From an uncultured Verrucomicrobiota bacterium (lineage in GTDB: Bacteria > Verrucomicrobiota > Verrucomicrobiia > Limisphaerales > UBA9464): a DNA stretch of 45,604 bases. The position numbers were made by a program, and so were the translations under genes. The stretch is taken from NCBI GenBank assembly GCA_903842505.1, contig CAIMMI010000307.1, forward strand, positions 1 to 45,604, read 5' to 3'. Below the pieces are notes generated by a model. That model did no database searches, was not told the origin of the DNA, and saw nothing but the letters and a program-made list of their open reading frames with translations. Position 1 is the stretch's first letter, and every line of letters begins with the position of its first letter. This document shows, one piece after another, positions 16,335 to 25,188 of this stretch.

Positions 16335-17464
16335 GCGGTCATGCGCGAGCATCCGCGCGGTTCGGCAAGGGCGACGCGGCCCAGCAGTTCAAATTGGTCT
16401 CCACGGCGGATGGCTTCGTCGGACGTCTGGATGGTGGCGACGGACCAGAGATTGGCGAGGTCGACGATGCGGACGATGCCCCGGGTTCCGTCCGCGACTT
16501 CGGCGCCGGTTTCGGGGGAGACGACGGAGACCCGGCACCAGTGGGGGAAGTGGAACACGGGTGGGCAGGGTGCGCCGGGCGAAAGCGGTTGAGCAACGCG
16601 GTCGTAGCCCTGGGAGCTGAGTTCGCTCATACCGTACTCGGTGACGATGCCGGTTGCCGGAAGACCGAGTCGGCGGGTGACTTCGGCGTGGAGTTGAGCG
16701 CGGGGCAGTTCGCGGGAACGCCCTTTGTATCCGCCCGTTTCCATGAGTCGGGATCCGGCGGCGAGGCGGTAGCGGATGTTGCCGGCTTCGAAGGCATCGA
16801 GGAGGTGGACGACGTTGAAGGCGGTTCCGAGCAAGACCACGGGCCGGTTGGCGCACATGGATCGACGGAGGGCGAAGAGCAGGCGGTCGAGGTCGAGTTC
16901 CCAGGTTCCGTCGTTGGCGATCCGGCCGGCGAAAACGGAATCCCGGGCTCCATGGGCGCGGTGGACAGCGCCGAGCATGTGGACGAGGGACGAGTGGGGG
17001 GCTTCTTCGGGGGTGGGCGTCAGCGACAGGAGGGCGGGTTTGTCGAGTGGACCGAGCAACTGGGCCTCGCAGAGGTCGTCGAGGTCCGCGAGCAGGTGAC
17101 GTTCGAAGCCGGCGAGTGCGGCGGTTTCGTAGAGGGCCAGCGAAGGGCCGTGATGAAAGTGTCGGCTGGGCCGCTGGGTCGTGGTGCCGCTCGAGCGGAA
17201 CTCATGCGTCCGTTCCGGAGCCGGGATGCTGGAGAAGACGATTTCCTTGAAGGCTTCGGTTGGAATCGCCGGGAAATCGCGCCAGGTCGGGGCGTCAGTC
17301 GGGGTGACTCCGCGTGAGCGACACCACGATTGATAGGCGGGGTTCGACGCGAACTGCGCGGCGAAGACGTCCTGGGCGAGGAGGTCGAAGCAGGCCGGTG
17401 AATCCGGGTTGCTCCGGATGAGATCGGCCACGCCTGTGGCAAGGGATGTGAAATCGTATTGCAT
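16331..17464 (-). CDS. luxE: LuxE-family acyl-protein synthetase
   Basis: The 377-residue adenylate-forming enzyme of the LuxE family activates a fatty acid with ATP, loads it on its own cysteine and passes it to LuxC. Visible are EFRSSGTTTQRPSRH (phosphate-binding loop), GGYKGRSRELPR, VTEYGMSELSSQGYD, and the C-terminal [10 protein letters not shown]. The Cys about five residues from the end matches the acyl-carrying cysteine of LuxE. The start at 17464 is a normal ATG. Together with luxC it would form a fatty-acid reductase complex. Candidate partners upstream on the same strand are an EboD-like cyclase and an aldose epimerase. Confidence 0.88.
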   Translation of the reverse strand: MQYDFTSLATGVADLIRSNPDSPACFDLLAQDVFAAQFASNPAYQSWCRSRGVTPTDAPTWRDFPAIPTEAFKEIVFSSIPAPERTHEFRSSGTTTQRPSRHFHHGPSLALYETAALAGFERHLLADLDDLCEAQLLGPLDKPALLSLTPTPEEAPHSSLVHMLGAVHRAHGARDSVFAGRIANDGTWELDLDRLLFALRRSMCANRPVVLLGTAFNVVHLLDAFEAGNIRYRLAAGSRLMETGGYKGRSRELPRAQLHAEVTRRLGLPATGIVTEYGMSELSSQGYDRVAQPLSPGAPCPPVFHFPHWCRVSVVSPETGAEVADGTRGIVRIVDLANLWSVATIQTSDEAIRRGDQFELLGRVALAEPRGCSRMTA

Positions 17465-17611
17465 GCGGTTTTTGGTGGAACCCGGGGGAGTTCCAGTCGG
17501 CTGGTTTTCCGCGACAGCCGGACGTCACCCTCGGTGGAAGGCGCCGAATCTTCAAGCCCGGCTTCCGCAGCGGAAGGGAGGGGCAGGCTGGGTTGGTGAG
17601 CGCGGATCCGC

Positions 17612-18811
17612 CTAGGCGTGGAGGACGAGGGTTTGTCGGGAGCGGGAGTGCCGGGCGCGGAGTTCGTGGATGGCCTGCACGACGAGGGGAAGGGTCATGT
17701 CGTGGACCTCGAAGCCATCGCCGATATCGCGGAGGAGGGTGATGGTGAGTTCGCCGCCCAGGTGCTCGCGGAACTCTTCGAGTCCGGCAACGACGAGGAG
17801 TTGGCCGTCGGCGTCCTGATGGAGGAGTTCGGTGGCGAAGAGTTCGAAGCCGAGACGTTCGAGGAGGAGGAGGATGCGTTCGGCTTGGGCGGGAGCGAGG
17901 TGGCCGCGGAGACGGGCGTAGAGGACGTCGAGGGCGATGCCGACGGCGACGGCTTCGCCGTGGCGGAGGCGGTACTCGGAGAGTTGTTCCAGCTTGTGGG
18001 CGGCCCAGTGGCCGAAGTCGAGGGGGCGGGCGCTGCCCATCTCGAAGGCGTCGCCGCTGGAGGCGATGTGGTTGAGGTGGAGTTCGGCGCTGCGCTGGAT
18101 CAGGTGCTTCATGGGCCCGGGTTCGAATCGGGCGAGGGCCTCGGCATTCTGGTCGAGCCAGGTGAAGAAGGCGGCGTCGCGGATGCACGCGACCTTGACG
18201 GCCTCGATGTAGCCCGCGCGTTTGTCGCGGTCGGAGAGCGTGGCGAGCAGGGTGAAGTCGTTGAGGACGGCGAAGGGCGGGGCGAACGTTCCGATGAAAT
18301 TCTTTTTTCCGAAGGCGTTGATGCCGTTTTTCACGCCGACGCCGGAATCGTCCTGGGCGAGGGTGGTGGTCGGGATGCGGATATGGCGGACGCCGCGATG
18401 GGCGGTGGCGGCGGCGAGGCCGACCATGTCGAGCAGGGCACCGCCACCGATGGCGACGACGTAGTTGTGTCGGTCGATGTGGTATCGGTCGATCTGGGCG
18501 TGGATCTCGGAGACGCGGAAGTAGGCGTTCTTGACGGCTTCCCCGCCGACGATGGTGATGGGCGTCGTGACGAGGTCGATGTCGGCGGCGTAGGCGGCAC
18601 AATAGCCCTGGATGGCGGGGAGGAGCGCGGGTTGGGCGACGGCGAGGGATTCGTCGACCACGAAGAGCACCTTGGCTCGGCGGCGCGCGTTCCCTTGGGC
18701 GGCAGAGGCGATGGTGTCGCGGAAAAGAGGATTGGAAGGGGCGAACAGGTTCTCCGTGAAGTGAACCTGGTGACGCCACTGGACCGTGATGGTGCGTTCA
18801 ATGACCGGCAT
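17612..18811 (-). CDS. 3-dehydroquinate synthase-family cyclase, EboD-like
   Basis: The 399-residue NAD-dependent, metal-dependent sugar-phosphate cyclase matches EboD. EboD is a member of the eboABCDEF operon of cyanobacteria, algae and other bacteria, and it resembles 3-dehydroquinate and valiolone synthases. Landmarks are AIGGGALLDMVGLAAA (NAD binding), RIPTTTLAQDDSGVGVKNG followed by INAFGKKNF, GYIEAVKV (metal-ligand Glu), DFGHWAAHKLEQ (His) and YRLRHGEAVAVG (His). The DSGVGVKNGINAFGKKNF block is more typical of EboD than of AroB. None of eboA, B, C, E or F is nearby, which is odd. The substrate is not known; a housekeeping AroB role is less likely but not excluded. Confidence 0.87.
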   Translation of the reverse strand: MPVIERTITVQWRHQVHFTENLFAPSNPLFRDTIASAAQGNARRRAKVLFVVDESLAVAQPALLPAIQGYCAAYAADIDLVTTPITIVGGEAVKNAYFRVSEIHAQIDRYHIDRHNYVVAIGGGALLDMVGLAAATAHRGVRHIRIPTTTLAQDDSGVGVKNGINAFGKKNFIGTFAPPFAVLNDFTLLATLSDRDKRAGYIEAVKVACIRDAAFFTWLDQNAEALARFEPGPMKHLIQRSAELHLNHIASSGDAFEMGSARPLDFGHWAAHKLEQLSEYRLRHGEAVAVGIALDVLYARLRGHLAPAQAERILLLLERLGFELFATELLHQDADGQLLVVAGLEEFREHLGGELTITLLRDIGDGFEVHDMTLPLVVQAIHELRARHSRSRQTLVLHA

Positions 18812-18843
18812 GGGGGATCTCGAAAGTTGGGGCTACGGACGAC

Positions 18844-19761
18844 TCATCGCGAGGCGATATTTGGTCCAATTCCGGCGTCCAGCCACCAACCGGCGGTCCA
18901 GGAGGAACCGGGGGCGAGCACGGTGACTTCGCCGGGTTCCGCGCGGCTGAACGAATTGGGCAGGGCGCTCCAGGGTTCGATGCAGAAGAACGGATCGCGC
19001 GGGGTTCGGGACCAGAGGGCCATGCGGTTGAAGCCGGGGGCCTCCTCCCAGTTGAGGGTGATGGCGAGGCCGTTGGCGGTGTTGACCAGTTGATACTCTT
19101 TCCGGGCGAAGTCGCCGAGTTGGAGGGTCGCGTTGTAGTCGCGGTCGAGCGGCAGGTCGGACGCGGGGAACGGTTCGGTGAAGTACTCTTCGGAACGGCC
19201 GACGGGATTGAAGCGGGTTGCGCGGGGGCAGCGCACGACGCATTCGGAGCGGTTGCCGGGGACGCGCAGGTAGGGGTGGATGCCCAGGCTGAACGGCATC
19301 GGCGAGTCCGACCGGTTGATCACCTCGTGGCGTGCGTGGAGGCGGCCGTTGCGGAGCGCGTAGGTCAGTCGGCAGCCGAAGTTCCAGGGGTAGACGGCGA
19401 GCGTGGCGTCGTCGTCCGACAACTCGACCGTGACGGAGGCGGCGGTCTGATCGATGACCTTCCAGGGCGTGCGGCGGGCGAATCCATGCTGCGGCAGCGG
19501 GAATCGCAGGCCGTTCCACTCGTAGTGGTGATCGGCGCCCGGGAGGTGGTTGAAACTGACGAGCGGGAAAAGGATCGGATTGCCGGACCACATCTCCCGG
19601 GGATAGCGCGCCTCGACTTCGGAGTCCTGATGGATCACCTCGATGAGGCCGCGGCCTTCGACCTGTCGGGCATACCGGGTGAGCCAGCCGCCGAGCGCCG
19701 GGCGTACCTCGGCGGTCGCGATTGGATCCGAGAGATGGATGGAGAGGTCGGCAGGATTCAT
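18844..19761 (-). CDS. Aldose 1-epimerase family protein (galactose mutarotase-like)
   Basis: The 305-residue beta-sandwich enzyme of the aldose 1-epimerase family interconverts anomers of sugars. Visible motifs are SGNPILFPLV, PQHGFARRTPWKV (conserved His of the HGFAR type), FSLGIHPYLRVPG (catalytic His) and FFCIEPWSALPN (catalytic Glu). The length and order fit the family's LacX/YeaD-like branch. Its start overlaps the stop of the SET-domain gene by 4 bp (ATGA), so the two are coupled. The EboD-like cyclase gene starts 32 bp downstream. The sugar substrate is not readable. Confidence 0.9.
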   Translation of the reverse strand: MNPADLSIHLSDPIATAEVRPALGGWLTRYARQVEGRGLIEVIHQDSEVEARYPREMWSGNPILFPLVSFNHLPGADHHYEWNGLRFPLPQHGFARRTPWKVIDQTAASVTVELSDDDATLAVYPWNFGCRLTYALRNGRLHARHEVINRSDSPMPFSLGIHPYLRVPGNRSECVVRCPRATRFNPVGRSEEYFTEPFPASDLPLDRDYNATLQLGDFARKEYQLVNTANGLAITLNWEEAPGFNRMALWSRTPRDPFFCIEPWSALPNSFSRAEPGEVTVLAPGSSWTAGWWLDAGIGPNIASR

Positions 19762-20165
19762 GACTTCTGGGGCGGGACCGGGCGGAGCTTCACGGCGGCT
19801 TCGGCATCGAAGGCGAAGTAGTCGCAGGTAAGCTCCTCGCCGGCCGCGACGGGGCGGAGGGTGACGGTGAGGCCTGGATCGGCGGCGCCCGGGAGCACGC
19901 CCGTATTGGGCGTGGCGGAGTGATTCATGAAGCAGGCGAGATCGCCGCTCAGGATCCAGTGGCCGTCGTCGCGTCGGACCCAGGCGAAGTGCCGGAGGTG
20001 CGCCTGGGCCTGCGCCGGAAGCCGCTCGAATTCGGACGGGCTGAAGGCACGATCGAAACCCTCCTCGAAACGCCAGAAGGGCGTTCCGGGAGGGAGTTCA
20101 ACCTGGGCGAGGGCCCCGTTGCCTTCGATGGCACTGGGACCGACGCGGACGGGAACGAGCAGCAT
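19758..20165 (-). CDS. SET-domain protein (putative protein lysine methyltransferase)
   Basis: The 135-residue compact SET domain starts IEGNGALAQVELPPGTPFWR. It has the cofactor- and substrate-binding FMNHSATPNT at about residues 78-87 and the closing GEELTCDYFAFD segment at about 110-121. Stand-alone bacterial SET proteins of this size are predicted to methylate lysine side chains with S-adenosylmethionine; the target is unknown. It ends in a 4-bp overlap with the aldose epimerase gene. The neighbours do not suggest a target protein. Confidence 0.88.
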   Translation of the reverse strand: MLLVPVRVGPSAIEGNGALAQVELPPGTPFWRFEEGFDRAFSPSEFERLPAQAQAHLRHFAWVRRDDGHWILSGDLACFMNHSATPNTGVLPGAADPGLTVTLRPVAAGEELTCDYFAFDAEAAVKLRPVPPQKS

Positions 20166-20207
20166 GGAATGTTTGGCGCCAACCCGGTGGCGGTTGGACG
20201 CGCTGCC

Positions 20208-21020
20208 TCAGCGGGTCGGCGAGTAGTCGGTGGCGGCGAGGAACACCGACTTCACTCCGCCGTTGACCGTCAGCGAACCGCCGGCGGCCTTCTCGCTGGC
20301 TTCGCGGGCGGCCTTCCATGCGGGGTCGGCTCCGAACGCGCTGAACGAAGCCTTGGCAGCGGCCTCGGAGGCATGGGTCACGAAGTACGTCAGGTTGACG
20401 TCGGCTTCCGGTTGGTCCGCCATGCGATGCAGGTAGAGCCAGTTGGAAACGCCGTGCTTGGCGAGCAGCTTGATCGTGTGGTCGCGGAAGCGGGCATCGA
20501 GGTTGGCGAGGCGTCCGGGAGGCGTGGTGTACGTTCGGAGTTCAAAGACGCCGCCCTTCGAGATGTTGCCCTTGCGGTGGGCGGGCGAGTAATCGGTCCG
20601 GATGAAGAACGGATTCTCGGCCTTGGTCACGAGGCCGCCGTTGGCCTCGGAGGCCTTCTGGGCGGCTTTCCATTCGGGATCGGAGATGAAGGCCTTCCAG
20701 CGGGCCTCACGCTCCTCGCGGCTCGGGTAGCGGAGCAGGAAGTGCAGGCGCTGGTCCGCGGTGTCCGTGGGCATCCAATAGCCGACGCTCTCGATGCCGT
20801 GTCGGACGAAGAGGCGGAGGGTGTGGTTGCGGAAGCGGTTGTGGAGCGCCTCGGCCTTACCGGGTGCGATCGAGTAGACGCGCATCTCGTAGACGGCCGG
20901 ATTGCTGCTGGCGCCGCCGCCTACGAGCGGGTCGCGCGAAGGTTGATAGGAGGCGCAACCGCCGAGCGCGAGCGCGCCCGCGGCGGTGGACGAGGAGACA
21001 AGGAATTGCCTGCGATTCAT
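20208..21020 (-). CDS. NIPSNAP-family protein, Tat-exported lipoprotein
   Basis: The 270-residue product begins MNRRQFLVSSS with a twin-arginine motif, then ALALGGCAS with a lipobox. It is probably a Tat-exported lipoprotein. Two NIPSNAP-type domains follow, the first starting YEMRVYSIAPGKAEAL (about residues 44-140) and the second FELRTYTTPPGRLANL (about 157-255). Each has the WVDSD-like His/Asp-rich core seen in this dimeric alpha-beta barrel fold. The function of NIPSNAP proteins in bacteria is not known. It is the first gene of the minus-strand run leading to luxEC-queD and starts 42 bp before the SET gene. Confidence 0.88.
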   Translation of the reverse strand: MNRRQFLVSSSTAAGALALGGCASYQPSRDPLVGGGASSNPAVYEMRVYSIAPGKAEALHNRFRNHTLRLFVRHGIESVGYWMPTDTADQRLHFLLRYPSREEREARWKAFISDPEWKAAQKASEANGGLVTKAENPFFIRTDYSPAHRKGNISKGGVFELRTYTTPPGRLANLDARFRDHTIKLLAKHGVSNWLYLHRMADQPEADVNLTYFVTHASEAAAKASFSAFGADPAWKAAREASEKAAGGSLTVNGGVKSVFLAATDYSPTR

Positions 21021-21095
21021 GGTTCGGAGCATTGGGTGCCACAGGTTGAGGCGCGGTCAAAGGGAAAGATGGGTCAAGCGGCCGACAGTGCGCAT

Positions 21096-21250
21096 CCCCA
21101 CATTGCCCCGAAGCCGGTGGGGCGAGACCGTCGAGCTGTTCCGGAGTTCGAAGTTTTCAGTTCCAAGTTTGAAGCCGGAGATACCTTGAAACTTGAATCT
21201 TGAAACTTGGGACTCCCGATCGGTTCGTGAGGACACTCGACCCACCGGTC
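21096..21250 (+). repeat. ~150-bp dispersed repeat, copy B
   Basis: On the plus strand this copy reads GAAGCCGGTGGGGCGAGAC, CGTCGAGC, GGAGTTCGAAG, CCAAGTTTGAAG, then the 33-bp core starting CCTTGAAACTTGAATCTTG, and ends TTCGTGAGGACACTCGACCC. It aligns along its full length with the minus strand of 4936-5086, with only small differences and short indels. It lies between the divergent NIPSNAP and FG-GAP genes. Confidence 0.8.
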
Positions 21251-21388
21251 GTGGCTGTGGGAATTACCCGGACGCGCCAAGAGCCCCGCGTCCTGACGTC
21301 CGCTGCCAAGATCTGAACGGTCGCCGCCCGATCGTGATCTGGGCTCGACCGGCCTGCGTTGGTTACGTCACCCTTTCGTTGCTCCCCT

Positions 21389-24300
21389 GTGAAGAATCTG
21401 GCGCAATACCATGGCCCTAGGGCTCTTACGTTCTTGCTGATGGTGGGATCGGCTATGGCTGCCGAGTTGCCCGGCATCCGTTCCACTCCCCTGCAGGTCG
21501 TCGGTGGATCGGCGGGGTTCAAGTTGCGTGCCGGGGCAGAGATCGGGATCGACTTCACCAATTCGCTTCGGTTCGCGCGGTTGTCCGCGGCCCAGAATCT
21601 GATGAACGGGACGGGGGTGGCGGCGGGTGACGTCGACGAAGACGGTCGGGTGGACCTCTTCTTCCTGCATCGCGAGGGAGCGAGCGCGATGTACCGCAAT
21701 GTGGGCGGAGGCAAGTTCACGAACATCACCGGGTCGGCGGGTGTGGCCCTGACGAACCTCACGGCGACCGGCGTGGTGATGGGGGACGTGAATGGCGACC
21801 GGCATCTGGACATTGTGGTGGCGAGCTTCGGTGGGCCGCATGCGGTGCTGGTCGGAGATGGCAAAGGGCATTTCCAGGACGTGACGGCAGCCTCGGGAAT
21901 TGCGTCGAAGACCGGGGCGACGTCGATGGCGCTTTCGGATCTCGATGGCGACGGGGACCTCGATCTGTACTTCTGCAATTTCGGCACGCATTCCCCGCTG
22001 CGGGATGGCGGCGAGTTGTCCGAGCGTCTGGTGAACGGGGTGCCCACGGTGACGGGGCGTTGGGCGAAGCGGGTGAAGATCATCGATGGACGCTATCTCG
22101 AGTTTGGGGAAACGGACGTCCTGTACTGGAACGACGGGAAGGGGAAGTTCACGCCGGCGGATTGGACAAAGACCTTCGTCGACGAGGTGGGGCAACCGCT
22201 GGCTGAGGTGCCACCGGACTTCGGGTTGGCGGTGCAGATCCGGGACGTCAATGGCGACGGCGCGCCGGATATCTACGTCTGCAATGATTTCCAGACGCCG
22301 GACCGGCTGTGGTTGGGCGATGGGAAGGGGCGGTTCCGGGCGACGCCGCGGTTCAGCCTGCGGAACATGAGCTACGCCAGCATGGGCGTGGATTTCGCGG
22401 ATGTGGACCGCGACGGGCACACCGACTTCGTGACGGTGGAGATGCTCAATCGGGATCCGATCCGGCACATCCGCAGTCTCCCGGCCCTGGATCCGCGCCT
22501 TCGGATTCCGGGTCTGGGACTGGACCGTGAGGATACGCCGCGGAACGGGTTCTATCGGAATCGCGGCGACAACACCTTTGAGGAGATCGCGTGCTTTGCG
22601 GGTATTGCGGCATCGGACTGGAGTTGGACGCCGCTGTTCCTGGACGTCGATCTGGATGGTTGGGAGGACCTGTTGATCTCGAACGGACTCCTGCATGACG
22701 TGAACGACAAGAACATCGGCGCAAAGGTGAAGAGCCGGCGCCGTTCGAACATGCGCGGCGACCGGGCGCTGCTGGCGGAGTATCCGCCGATCGATGCGCC
22801 GAAGTGCGCGTTCCGGAACCGGCGCGACCTGACGTTCGAGGACTCTGGCCAAGCGTGGGGCTTCGACTCGCGTCGTTCGGCCTATGGAATGATCACGGCA
22901 GACCTGGAAGGCGATGGTGACCTGGACGTGGTGCTCAGTTGCATCGATGGGCCGCCATTGATCTACATCAACCAGGGGGGCGCCCCGCGGGTCGCGGTCC
23001 GGTTGCGTGGACGGGACGGCAACCTGCAGGCCGTCGGGGCGAGGCTTGTCCTGCGGGGTGGTCCGGTGGTCCAGACGCAGGAGGTGATTGCCGGAGGCCA
23101 ATATCTCTCGGGGAGCGATCCGATGCGGGTGTTCGCGGCAGGGAAGGGGCCGATGAGCCTGGAGGTGACGTGGCGGAGCGGTCGTCGGACGGTGGTGGAA
23201 GGAGTGATGGCCAACCATCTCTACGAGGTCGATGAAGCGTTGGTGGCATCGGTGGAGGGGGTGGAGAACAAGCCGGCGGCGATCGTGGAATGGTTCGAGG
23301 ATGCGACCGTGAAACTGGGACACGCCCACGGCGAGGAGCCGTTCGATGACTTCTCCGAGCAGCCCTTGTTGCCGCGTCGGTTGAGCCAGATGGGGCCGGG
23401 GGTCGCGATCGGGGACGTGGATGCGGACGGACATGACGATGTCGTGGTGGGTGCGGGCCGGCCTGGCGAAGTGGCCGTGCTGCGGGGCGATGGCAAAGGG
23501 ACGTTCCAGCCCGCGCCGGATTGGTCGGTCGGGCCGTTGCCATCGGATGCGCTGGGCGTGCTGGTGCTGCCCTCCGAGAAGGGACCTTCGACCGTGTTGG
23601 CCTCCTTGGTTGGTTTTGAACCTGTCCGCGAAACCGGGCCGTTGGTGTTGGCGCGTCGTCGGGTTGGCGGTGCTGCGGAGGCGTGGGTGGAACTGGGCGC
23701 GGCTCAAGGCGTCGCGCCCGGGGATGCGGGTGTGGGCATGGCGGCGGCGGACGCGGATGGCGATGGTCGGGTTGACCTGTTTGTGGGGGGCGCGCACGGG
23801 GGGGCGTTGTGGGTTGCGGGAGAGGGGCGACCGGCGAAGGGACGGTCGATGGCTACGGGTGTGACGGGTGTGCCGGGAGGATTGGCGGTGACGTGGGCGG
23901 ACCTGAACGGAGATGGGTTTCCGGAGTTGGTCACGGCTGCGGAGTGGGGGCGTGTGGCGGTGACGGATGGGAGGACCGGGCAGGCGTCGGCGATCCGCGT
24001 GCCGGAGGTGACGGGTTGGTGGCGCAGCGTGAGCGCGGGTGATTTCGACGGCGACGGAGAGCTCGACCTGGTGGTGGGCAACTGGGGGCGCAATTCGGAG
24101 TGGGCGGTCTGGGGTGCGAATCGTCCGGCACTCCCGTTGGGAGACCTCGATGGCAATGGTTCGCCGGATTGGTTGGAGTCGCGCGTGGACTCGGCCGGCG
24201 CGTGGCGGCCGTGGCGGGATCGGGATGCGGTCCTTGCTGCGATTCCCGAGTTTGCTTCGAAGGAGGTTTCCCATGCGGCCTACGCGCGGGTCGATCTGCG

Positions 24301-24994
24301 GGAATGGGTGGGGAATCGGGCCAAGGCACATCGGGTGGATACCCTGGACAGCCTCGTGTTGATGAACCGCGGGGATCGGCTGGAACCGATGGCGTTGCCC
24401 GACGTGGCGCAGCGGTCGCCGGTGTCAGGCTTGGTGGTGGCGGATTTCGACGGCGACGGGGCGGAGGACCTCTTCCTGGCGCAGAACTGTTTTGTGGTGC
24501 GGCCGGACGAGACCCGGCAGGACGCGGGGCGTGGGCTGTTGCTGAAGGGCGATGGCCGGGGTGGATTTGTGGCCGTGGAGGGACATCATTCCGGCATCCG
24601 GTTGTACGGCGAGCAGCGCGGTGCGGCGACCGGTGACCTGAACGAGGACGGGCGATCGGACCTGGTCATCTCGCAGAACGGCGCGGCGACGGCTTGCTTC
24701 GTCAACCGCGGAGGTCGTCCGGGAGTGCGGGTGCGGGTTGCCGGGCCGCCGGGAAATCCTGGCGGGTGGGGTGGGACGGTGCGCCTGCGGTTTGGCTCGG
24801 GATGGGGACCAGCGCGCGCCCTGGTGGGCGGATCCGGTTACGCCTCCCAGGATTCACCCGTGCTGGTGCTGGCGACGCCGTCGGCGCCGACCGGGATCGA
24901 AGTGCGGTGGCCGGGTGGGAAGGTGACCACCGCCGACCTCAACGGCGAGGTCCGCGAGGTGACGGTGGCGGGCGATGGGGTGATGAAGCGGTGA
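21389..24994 (+). CDS. Large exported FG-GAP/ASPIC-UnbV (CRTAC1-like) protein
   Basis: The product is about 1,200 residues. With the GTG at 21389 it starts MKNLAQYHGPRALTFLL and gives a clean signal peptide cleaved near SAMAA. It has about 14 calcium-binding D-x-[DN]-x-DG blades, for example GDVDEDGRVDLFF, SDLDGDGDLDLYF, DVNGDGAPDIYV, GDFDGDGELDLVV and GDLNEDGRSDLVIS. These form beta-propellers. Two ASPIC/UnbV-like segments occur, one central (GARLVLRGGPVVQTQ ... WRSGRRTVVEG) and one at the C terminus (EVRWPGGKVTTAD). The layout suggests two CRTAC1-like units fused in tandem. Such proteins are secreted or surface-bound; the partner is unknown. A TTG at 21359 and ATG at 21440 are alternative starts. 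Confidence 0.9.
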   Translation: MKNLAQYHGPRALTFLLMVGSAMAAELPGIRSTPLQVVGGSAGFKLRAGAEIGIDFTNSLRFARLSAAQNLMNGTGVAAGDVDEDGRVDLFFLHREGASAMYRNVGGGKFTNITGSAGVALTNLTATGVVMGDVNGDRHLDIVVASFGGPHAVLVGDGKGHFQDVTAASGIASKTGATSMALSDLDGDGDLDLYFCNFGTHSPLRDGGELSERLVNGVPTVTGRWAKRVKIIDGRYLEFGETDVLYWNDGKGKFTPADWTKTFVDEVGQPLAEVPPDFGLAVQIRDVNGDGAPDIYVCNDFQTPDRLWLGDGKGRFRATPRFSLRNMSYASMGVDFADVDRDGHTDFVTVEMLNRDPIRHIRSLPALDPRLRIPGLGLDREDTPRNGFYRNRGDNTFEEIACFAGIAASDWSWTPLFLDVDLDGWEDLLISNGLLHDVNDKNIGAKVKSRRRSNMRGDRALLAEYPPIDAPKCAFRNRRDLTFEDSGQAWGFDSRRSAYGMITADLEGDGDLDVVLSCIDGPPLIYINQGGAPRVAVRLRGRDGNLQAVGARLVLRGGPVVQTQEVIAGGQYLSGSDPMRVFAAGKGPMSLEVTWRSGRRTVVEGVMANHLYEVDEALVASVEGVENKPAAIVEWFEDATVKLGHAHGEEPFDDFSEQPLLPRRLSQMGPGVAIGDVDADGHDDVVVGAGRPGEVAVLRGDGKGTFQPAPDWSVGPLPSDALGVLVLPSEKGPSTVLASLVGFEPVRETGPLVLARRRVGGAAEAWVELGAAQGVAPGDAGVGMAAADADGDGRVDLFVGGAHGGALWVAGEGRPAKGRSMATGVTGVPGGLAVTWADLNGDGFPELVTAAEWGRVAVTDGRTGQASAIRVPEVTGWWRSVSAGDFDGDGELDLVVGNWGRNSEWAVWGANRPALPLGDLDGNGSPDWLESRVDSAGAWRPWRDRDAVLAAIPEFASKEVSHAAYARVDLREWVGNRAKAHRVDTLDSLVLMNRGDRLEPMALPDVAQRSPVSGLVVADFDGDGAEDLFLAQNCFVVRPDETRQDAGRGLLLKGDGRGGFVAVEGHHSGIRLYGEQRGAATGDLNEDGRSDLVISQNGAATACFVNRGGRPGVRVRVAGPPGNPGGWGGTVRLRFGSGWGPARALVGGSGYASQDSPVLVLATPSAPTGIEVRWPGGKVTTADLNGEVREVTVAGDGVMKR

Positions 24995-25026
24995 GGGCGG
25001 CCTTCATCCGGGCCTAGAGGCGACCT

Positions 25027-25166
25027 ATCCGCAGATGGCGCAGATGGCGCAGATGCAAAGGCAGGCACCGCGGAATCGGGCCTCGCACTCGGGGCATCCC
25101 TTTGTGAGGTGCCGAGAGTTCAATCTGGATCCCGGCTCATCTGCGGAATCTGCGCCATCTGCGGAT
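25027..25166. repeat. 19-bp perfect inverted repeat flanking a 102-bp spacer
   Basis: ATCCGCAGATGGCGCAGAT at 25027-25045 is exactly mirrored by ATCTGCGCCATCTGCGGAT at 25148-25166. The left arm is extended by a further GGCGCAGATG unit. The element sits between the convergent FG-GAP and ABC-F genes. It could act as a structural barrier or terminator, or be a non-coding mobile repeat of the GCGCAGATG family. There is no T-tract. Confidence 0.75.
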
Positions 25167-25188
25167 GAAAGAACTCCCGCTTTCCGGT

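Noticed and set aside
14916-17464. A light-producing lux operon
   Set aside because: luxAB, luxD and luxG are absent. LuxC and LuxE alone cannot make light, so only fatty acid reduction is proposed.
21368-24331. A 987-codon open frame antisense to the FG-GAP gene
   Set aside because: It has no domain, and its Arg/His/Pro-rich composition is typical of shadow frames. The plus strand shows about 14 repeated calcium-binding blades.
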